A DNA stretch of 64,000 bases from Odontocerum albicorne (taxonomy: Eukaryota; Arthropoda; Insecta; Trichoptera; Odontoceridae): assembly GCA_949825065.1 (NCBI GenBank), contig OX463856.1, positions 21,820,632 to 21,884,631 on the forward strand, written 5' to 3'. The stretch's first letter is position 1. Each line of letters begins with the position of its first letter. The position numbers and the translations under genes are program-made. Of the stretch, positions 57,362 through 64,000 are shown in pieces. The notes under the pieces were generated by a model that saw nothing but the letters and a program-made list of their open reading frames with translations, ran no database searches and was not told the DNA's origin.

Positions 57362-57600
57362 AAGCGAGTAAACTTTCTTCGAGGGCGCTCTAACTCAGGA
57401 TTCTCATCTGCATATGTTCAGAAAAACATATTTGGTACGAAAATCGCTCGATTTTTTTACCAAAACATATTTGGTAAAAAATCAGAAAATTTACCAGGAG
57501 AAGACGAATTGCAAAGAAACCCCTGTTAATTTCGGAATGCATTCGGCTTTATGTGTGGTGTAGTGTATTTTGCAGTGTTCATATAACATTATAAATTTTG
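57362..57600 (-). repeat. Dispersed repeat E
   Basis: Shares with 60299-60625: GTGCTTAACTCGGGATTC-like start, CATATGTTxAGAAAAACATA, AAAGAAACC, GTGTAGTG, GTTCATAT, in the same order. A 16-bp ACCAAAACATATTTGGTA palindrome-like insert is specific to this copy. Confidence 0.65.
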
Positions 57601-57799
57601 AAAAGATCTTTCTAAACGGGTGTTTAAATTATTTCTAAAGCTGCACACATCATTCATATCACTAACACTTAGAGATATACCATTTCACGCCAAAGGACTA
57701 GCAGCGTCAAAAGCTTTATCATAATACCACACACTATTGGATCGATTTGGAACATCCTTTTTTTAGATGAAGAAGAAACCATCTCAAAGTTCTACTTCT

Positions 57800-58090
57800 C
57801 TCCCTGAAATGACGGTATCGCAGCTAAACCAATTACTCACTGTTCAGTTAATTTCAGCAAGAATTGCAAATCAGTGCAAGTGCATTCAATGTTGATGTTA
57901 CAAAACTGTCACAGATGACATGTTTTATTGTCACATACTTCTTGGACCCATATGCTAACTGTACCAACAGACAACACGGGTCTTCTTGCGTCACTCTGGC
58001 GATCATCTTCTTGTTGTCAGAACATCATTAAGTGGTACCGGTAGCGTGAAGGATGGAACGCCAACAATCTGCAGAGTGCTTGGCACCAAT
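57800..58090 (-). pseudogene. Unrecognised degenerate coding fragment
   Basis: Minus strand: STLQIVGVPSFTLPVPLNDV, LTTRR, stop. An overlapping second frame, KMIARVTQEDPCCLLVQLAY, GSKKYVTIKHVICDSFVTST, LNALALICNSC, then stop. The two join by one frameshift into about 75 codons of protein-like composition, unlike nearby AT-rich noise. I do not recognise the family. It could be a decayed exon of a cellular gene or part of an unlisted transposon. Confidence 0.45.
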
Positions 58091-58269
58091 CTACTTACTA
58101 TATACCTCTTGTTAGATGTGAAACGGTGAAAATCAAACGTCGCCTAATCTATTGAACCTTTTCCTCTTATTTTTTCAAACTTAATTACAGGGTATGTTTA
58201 TTGGGATTATTTTTACATTATTTAAACGTAAACTTTCAGCTATTTTCTCGTATTGAATTTTATCATGTT

Positions 58270-58425
58270 ACATTTTCATTGTATACAGTACAATCTGGCC
58301 GGGCATTGCCAAATTGTAATCACTCCAACAAACAAGAAAAATATTGAAGATGCCTCAATCGAAACACAGATCAAAACCATTTAAAAAAATAGTACTAGTA
58401 TGTACCTAATTTCCAACTAGGCGAT
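58270..58425 (-). mobile_element. SINE family A
   Basis: Antisense TCATTGTATACAGTACAATC, GGCCGGGCATTGCC, AACAAACAAGAAAAATATTG. The head is weak. Confidence 0.7.
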
Positions 58426-58567
58426 ACTAATCGTCCACGTAGATGACTTTCCATAAAAATGGTCGCGGATGAACTTCTATGACGCTCAACATGAGATATC
58501 TTGAATTTATTCATCTTTTCACTTATATATTTTCTAGTATTTACTCTTTTCTTCATTATCTAAAAAC

Positions 58568-58778
58568 ATCCTCAATTTTGTCGATTGGTCGGTAAGGATT
58601 GATTCAAATAGAAAAAAAATCAATGACTTTCTATAACTCGCCTCTTTTAGAACTTGTAACCATTTCAACTTTTGTACTAGGAATGGTTACAAGTTCTAAA
58701 AGAAGCGAGTTATAGAAAGGAATTGATTTTTTTTCTATTTGAATCAACCCTTACCGACCAACCTACAAAATTGAGGAT
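58568..58778. repeat. Foldback element: 97-bp near-perfect inverted repeat
   Basis: Arms 58568-58664 and 58682-58778 differ at about 6 of 97 positions and are separated by 17 nt. The arms begin ATCCTCAATTTTG and end AGAACTTGTAACCATT. It has no coding potential. It could be a MITE or a long hairpin transcript. Confidence 0.9.
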
Positions 58779-58779
58779 C

Positions 58780-59630
58780 CATATAGGAAAATCCCGGAAG
58801 CGAAGACATCAGATGTTTTTCAGCCTCACACCCTTGTGCATGTAGGCTAAGAAAAAAAACAGAAAATTAATAAATGGCAGAAATAATAAAAAAGTAAACC
58901 CACAAATCAATCGGTTGTCATCGGTTTAAAGTATTTTTTTGGAATTGTAGCCACGTTGAGTTTTTTTAATTTGTGGGGTTACGATGGCGTTGTTACCTTC
59001 ATCCTGGGAAAGATATAAAAAAATCTTACCAAATAACGATCGATATTCGATAATGTTTAATTTAATGACATCAAAACGTCGGTCAATATTTGTGATATCG
59101 AAAAACTTTGCTGCAACTTTAGTCACTTCATCATGCTAATGCATTTTTTTTATATGTTTTTGTATTCACTGGTAAAAGTATCTCACTGAAATAATATTTT
59201 CTACCTGGGTATCTAGAATTTATTTTAATATATGCCCCCCTTTTAACGGGAAACAGTTAACGAGAAAATATAAATATTAGAAAAACCTTTTTAAAATCCT
59301 ATTTCCTAAGTTTTTTTTCTACTCAAAAAAGAATATGAAGAAAAAAAACCTGTAAATATAATGGTATCGAAATATTTATTTTCTTCTTTGAAAGTGGATT
59401 TGGGATAGTTTGATTAACAGCAAGGAATGTGCTCGATAATCAGGTACACTATTGCATTGTGCAGCACACTAACTAGAGCATCAGATCTTGAAGGATGATA
59501 TCTGATTGTAAAGTTAATAAAAATACCTTACTTCAATTACTTTTCGTTCAAATTGGTTGAAATTCAGGTTAGGAGTTAAGTACTGAAAAAGTATCATAAT
59601 TATATACCATACTTAACATTACACAGGTCT
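58780..59630. other. No gene seen
   Basis: AT-rich; the minus frame 58926-59126 is unremarkable. Confidence 0.55.
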
Positions 59631-59635
59631 TTTTT

Positions 59636-60180
59636 AGGTAAACAGGGGATAGATTGTAAAGCCTTTTTATACATACACAGCTCTTGATTCATCCACATCT
59701 CATCATGTATATTCTTCTCTTTCTCATACTTCTCAACTTTTCGTTATTCAAAACTTCTCAAATATTCTATCTCATCCTCGCTCTCTATTTATTTAAAATA
59801 TATATTTATAAAAAATATCTAAATTGTTAATCTTCTGTGACTCGTTATTTCAATATGGACAAACTGTCTGAATATTAGTTTCATAATTGTATTTATTACA
59901 TCCACCTCTAACATGTTTCTTTTATATAATAATTATTTACTCTATTATACGAGTACATTGTAATGACAGATATTCTACAAAAGGCACGTATTTTTACTGT
60001 ATTTATTCAGCTCCTATAAGTCCGTTTCATTGCCCAGGCCTAATTTTCATACACCACTGTGAAGATTCGAAAAAAAATCGATTGATTTTTTTTAAAACAG
60101 TCTACTTTGTTTCTTACAGCAACACGTCTTTCAATATATTTATCTCATCATCATTCGAAAATATACTTCCCGAATAGTCC
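59636..60180 (-). pseudogene. LINE C-terminal fragments, decayed
   Basis: Plus strand TTAGGTAAACAGGGGATAGA, TCATCATGTATATTCTTCTC, CTTCTCAAATATTCTATC; a second similar stretch (CATTGCCCAGGCCTAATTTT) follows at 60030. Low confidence for the second half. Confidence 0.45.
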
Positions 60181-60298
60181 GAACCATTAACTTGCTCTAA
60201 TATTTCGTAGTTTTTCCATATATGGCAAATACACATTCTATGATACTTCTTAAGAACCATTATTTTTTACTTATTCATTCTTAATAATAATAAAAGCA

Positions 60299-60625
60299 CA
60301 ATTTATGTAGCGCTGTTTAGAGATCAGACTCCCATGAGGGGTGCTTAACTCGGGATTCCCCAATATTATTGACTGATTAAAAACATTTCAATATTAATAA
60401 CACAAGTTGTGTTTAAGGGTAGGAAGATGGTGGGGCTGCGGATATTAGATAGGGGACTTTCCCACAGCTTCATATGTTAAGAAAAACATATTTTGTAAGA
60501 AAATCGCAGAAATTTATCAATGAAAGACGAACCACAAAGAAACCTTTGTGGATCTTGCGATGTATGATAATAACACTTTCGGATTTAATTGTAGTGTAGT
60601 GTAAGTATGTAATGTTCATATCTTG
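60299..60625 (-). repeat. Dispersed repeat E, longer copy; outer end matches repeat D
   Basis: The outer part 60299-60360 (TTATGTAGCGCTGTTTAGAG) is repeat D inverted. The inner part matches 57400-57600. It suggests D and E are ends of one element of more than 300 bp, probably read on the minus strand. Confidence 0.6.
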
Positions 60626-60689
60626 GTTCTTGAGATACTGAGCTGGTGATCGAGTTATCCATAGGGGTATGTCTAGTATTAGCTGTAGA

Positions 60690-60995
60690 TCAAAATTAGA
60701 ATGGGACGTCAGAGCGCAGTCATTGGCGTATGCAGGTTTGATATTCTATAGTACTGGCGAATTTTTAGAATGGGATATCAGAGCGCAGTCATCGGCGTAT
60801 ACAGACTTGATACTCTACCTATATATGGTAGTACCATCGGCGTACGCAGGTTTGATATTCTACTCGTATAGTACCGTCGAATTTTCAGAATGGGATATCA
60901 AAACGCAGTCATCGGCGTATACAGACTTGATACTCTGCCTATATAGTACCATCGGCGTGTGCAGGTTTGATACTCTATAGTACCATCGAATTTTC
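60690..60995 (+). repeat. Composite tandem repeat around GGCGTATxCAGxxTTGATA
   Basis: The core GGCGTAyrCAGryTTGATAyTCT occurs five times (about 60725, 60793, 60838, 60914, 60953). It alternates with GAATGGGAyrTCAxArCGCAG units and TAGTACCrTCG linkers, giving a higher-order unit of roughly 115-120 bp. A 103-codon open frame (60669-60980) is a product of the repetition. Confidence 0.85.
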
Positions 60996-61494
60996 ATTAT
61001 ATACCTACTCGTACCTAAGTAGTCGTTGCTGGTTTTTTTGCCAAACGCTTTAATGTGTCATATGTAGGTAATAATCTAAATTCTATAGTAGTTTTTAACT
61101 CCATACAATCTCACCAGCACTTACTTTCGGTTTGAGTTAGGAAAGTGTGCCAGTACAGTAGCCAATATGATTATTATTATTGATGAATTAAATTAATTAA
61201 TTGCGCATTTATTATTTCAGCACTAAATTTCGTCTGAAAGAAATTTAACACACAAGCTAACACAAATATGCTTAATGTATTTTAAAATAATAATTTATGC
61301 AATCGAAATTTTTATATTTTTCCACTGACACAACGTGTCTTTCCCTATTCCGTACTATATTTTTCTTCCCCTCTCCAAGTCATCTGTAATATTAAAAAAT
61401 TGCCGTTGTTTTTAAGCCTCGTAGTCGAGGATCTCCTCACCATTCCAACGTCAATTCAGTTGAAAAGCTAAGCAGTATCCTGGAGCTTTCTTTT
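60996..61494. other. No gene seen
   Basis: AT-rich with a short GC-richer TAAGCCTCGTAGTCGAGGAT hairpin-like word at 61415-61435. Confidence 0.5.
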
Positions 61495-61765
61495 TTCCTT
61501 TTTTTCCTTCTTAAGGGAGTGAGCCGTGGCACACCATCAAACTCACCGGCCACACCTCTGTACTGGATCCGATGGCACATTTGAGGTGAGATGATCGGAG
61601 CACACCGGTATGTTTTTTTCTCTTTTTTTTTTAAAGAATATATATGACCGAAAGTGCATGTGTCGAAAAAAGTGCATGTGTTGTTCGAGGGGAGTAGCGC
61701 AGTACGGAATTCAAAACGACGACCTTCCGCACGGAAGTCCAGTGCGTTGCCGCGCGGCCATGCAC
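61495..61765 (-). mobile_element. SINE family G with a distinct tRNA-like head
   Basis: On the minus strand the head is GCATGGCCGCGCGGCAACGC, ACTGGACTTCCGTGCGGAAG and GTCGTCGTTTTGAATTCCG, which fits box A and box B positions. The body is CATACCGGTGTGCTCCGATC, GTGGCCGGTGAGTTTGATGG, ending GGCTCACTCCCTTAAG. Shared with 195-325 and 15000-15140. Confidence 0.75.
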
Positions 61766-61924
61766 CTTGTGTACTATATCTTTCTATTTGAGTGTTACCA
61801 ACGGAAGTCTTCCAATACGTCATAATAACACATTCAACTTCAGGTGAAGTATATATTGTTTGTGTAGCTTTAGGCGGACTATATATTGTTTCAAAAATTA
61901 TCCAGAATATATAAAGATTATCTT

Positions 61925-62168
61925 CAGCCCTATTAATTGGGTTTTCGGGTTTAGAACCACCGAAGTAAGTACGGAATCTGTTGTTCGTTATCACACGTCA
62001 AAGCAATACACTATCTCACACGTAATGTTTAGTCCATGTACGAATTAGGGAAACTTATAATGTGCAAAGGATCTGAAAAAAAATATCGAACTTGTACCAT
62101 TGGTTATCAAATCGAACCTCGAAATACTATAGAAGTCAAATATTTTACCAACTAGGCTACAGAGGTTG
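61925..62168 (-). mobile_element. SINE family B, decayed
   Basis: Antisense AGAACCACCGAAGTAAGTAC, CACACGTCAAAGCAATACAC, ATCGAACCTCGAAATACT, and the head TTACCAACTAGGCTACAGAG. Confidence 0.65.
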
Positions 62169-62458
62169 TCGGTTTCTTAATAACGGACTTCTAATTCTTC
62201 AAAGGTGCACTTCCATGAACATTGTGTATGTATATTCTTCGCATTATTTGGTATAAATACCTGTTATAAATTTCCATAATAGATCAACGTAAAACTGGAC
62301 CTTTTAACAATGCACGATGGATGCGCACAATAAATTTTCATTCGGTTTACTAAATCACGAAGTTTCTGTAATAATGTTGCGCATTCCATTAAAAAACCTT
62401 AAAACGGAGGCTCTCAAAGTTCATAATTATTATCGGTTTTTTTATGTAAGGTGTAATA

Positions 62459-63414
62459 CTAGGTAAGTCCAGAAAGTAAGTGTACTGAATTTTTGTAGGT
62501 TACAATTTTTTTTTATTTAAACAAAAAAATTACGTGGTTACCGTAGTACATATGTAAGCTATTTTTCGACATAGTCGTCATTCCTCTCAATGCAGGTGGT
62601 GAAGCGGGGTATCAACTTTTTGATGCCTTCCTCGAAGTAGTTTCCCGCCAACCCCTCCGTCCACTTCTCCACCTCCTCCTTTACCTCCTCGTCGCTTGAA
62701 AACCTTTTTCCACCCATGTGCAGCTTCAGGGAGGTAAAGAGATAGTAATCTAAAGGTGCTAGGTCAGGGGAATGCGCGGGATGGTTTAGGACATCCCATT
62801 TAAACGAGGCGAGCAGTTCCTTCGTGGCGTTGGCCGTGTGTGGTTTGGTATTATGATGCAGCAGGCAGACTCCCTTTGTCAGCATGCCTCTCCTCTTGTT
62901 CTGAATCGCCCTCCGCAATTTTTTTAGGGTCTCACAGTATCTTGCAGAGTTGATGGTCTCCCCTTGAGGCATATATTCAATTAAAATTATGCCTTGACAG
63001 TCCCAAAACAATTTCGTCAATTTCGTCAGTCACAATTGAAGGTCTTCCGCTCCTCTGATCATCATGCACAGACGTACGACGGGTTTTAAACTCGCGACAC
63101 CACTTGTACACACTCGTACGATTCATAGCTTTATCACCATATGCAGTTTTCACCTCATTATAATCCTCAACCGGAGGTTTTCCCTTCCAAACGAGATAAC
63201 GGATGACGCCGCGTATTTCGCACTTGGCGGGAGATTGGATTGACATTTTTCACGAAACGTGTTGTCGCGTCGACACTTCTCATCGTACTGACCTCGAACC
63301 GATCTCGTTGCGGAGGGGAACGGTCAGGCTACACGGAAGTGTAGCCAACATGTCGAAAATGAAATCCATCCGGTCGTGAGAGCCTCAGTACACTTACTTT
63401 CTGGATACGCCTCG
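62459..63414 (-). mobile_element. Internally deleted mariner-family transposon with intact TIRs
   Basis: The inverted ends are alike over about 28 bp (ending TCCAGAAAGTAAGTGTACTGA) and are flanked by TA at 62457-62458 and 63415-63416. Length 956 bp, against about 1.3 kb for full mariners. Confidence 0.9.
62559..63246 (-). pseudogene. Mariner transposase, deleted and frameshifted
   Basis: Two reading frames. The first (62977-63246) carries the N-terminal helix-turn-helix region: KCEIRGVIRYL, then VYKWCREF and the linker motif GRPSIVTDE. The second (62559 to about 63020) carries the C-terminal catalytic part: FWDCQGII, INSARYCETLKKLRRAIQNK, then HSPDLAPLDYYLF and the end GNDDYVEK-like. The segment that normally contains the first catalytic Asp is missing. 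The second-Asp motif, HDNARPH in the 27.8-kb relative, reads HHNTKPH here. The join falls in a small duplication of GACGAAATT near 63005-63025 and shifts the frame. It cannot encode an active transposase, but its ends could be moved in trans. Confidence 0.9.
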
Positions 63415-63416
63415 TA

Positions 63417-64000
63417 TTTTAGCATTACATATGGTACTCGTACATACTAAGCTGTTAACGGAGGGAGTTCATACTACAATACGAATCATGATTTTTACTT
63501 GCCACTTGCGAGACTACACTGATTTATATGGACATTTTCAGTTGCTCCATGAGGACGCTTAATATTTAAATTTTATACAATATATTAAATAAAAAGAAGT
63601 ATTTTAGTATTCTCAACAGAGATTAAGTATTACTTTTTAATTTATCGTGATAAATTTTATAGTTGTACCATGTGATTATTTTCCTATTTTGTACATAATT
63701 GTTTTTCAGTTTTGATTATTAGTTCAAGTTTTGAGCTTTATCAATTTTTGTAATGTTTGTTTTCTTTATTTGATTGCTATTCTCTTTTGACTTTTGTTTC
63801 TTTTTTTATTTGTTTGAAAATTCTTTTTTTTTGTAAAGGCAGTGCCCGTTAAAAATTAATATACATTATAGCAATACACCATGTTCCTTTCGGAGTGAGC
63901 AAAAGGACTTTCATATTTTTTATCCTCAAGCACACAGTGTTAGCCTTTTCCACATCTCGTTATTTCAGCTCTTGTCAAATGTCACGGTCTGAATTAATAC
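63417..64000. other. No gene seen
   Basis: T-rich DNA downstream of the mariner's right end. Confidence 0.6.

Noticed and set aside
61437..61994. 185-codon minus-strand frame
   Set aside because: It runs across SINE G, its tRNA-like head and flanking DNA. It is a chance frame without protein-like composition.

Overview
This is gene-poor, AT-rich insect nuclear DNA. The evidence is one spliced cuticular-protein gene with a short signal-peptide exon, an arthropod-type TATA/initiator promoter, tRNA-derived SINEs, decayed LINEs, mariner-type transposons and several minisatellites. The insect order cannot be fixed from this window. There are no bacterial-style operons and no rRNA or CRISPR. I found no free-standing tRNA gene: every tRNA-like box A/box B pair I checked is the head of a SINE.

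The only intact gene I can support is on the minus strand. A coding first exon of just 12 nt (53210-53221, MKLL) is separated by an intron of about 8.3 kb from exon 2 (43696-44877). Together they encode a secreted, Gly-rich then Pro/Tyr/Val/Lys-repeat cuticle protein of 397 residues. A TATA box and TCAGTT initiator lie just upstream, and an AATAAA lies about 340 bp past the stop. The intron holds two SINEs, a (TA)n tract and one conspicuous GC-richer island at about 48140-48245 that is a candidate enhancer.

Almost everything else is mobile DNA. At least four tRNA-related SINE groups can be seen. Families A, B and C share one tRNA-like head but carry three different bodies; family G has a different head. 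LINE remnants are widespread: an RTE-like family whose C-terminal part is recognisable by GHVERMNE and YVCRDR type motifs, plus a piece with an RNase H-like region and a Cys finger at 28490-29460. DNA transposons include an internally deleted mariner with intact TIRs and TA target duplication (62459-63414), a 5'-truncated relative (27782-28394), a short TIR element with a dead DDE transposase piece (33079-33649) and a remnant of the same broad type (about 17285-17515). A 40-bp-TIR element (22171-23023) carries three tandem copies of a MADF/Myb-SANT-like coding segment.

Tandem arrays: 40 bp x10 (18581-18980), 54 bp x12 (21259-21910), 205 bp x~3 (22373-22971), 29 bp x11 (34417-34733), 62 bp x7 (40101-40534), degenerate about 70-78 bp (55490-55880), a composite array at 60690-60995, and long (AT)n tracts, one broken by a 200-N assembly gap (7817-8016). 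Two foldback structures stand out: a near-perfect 97-bp-arm hairpin at 58568-58778 and a more diverged inverted repeat at 42585-42790.
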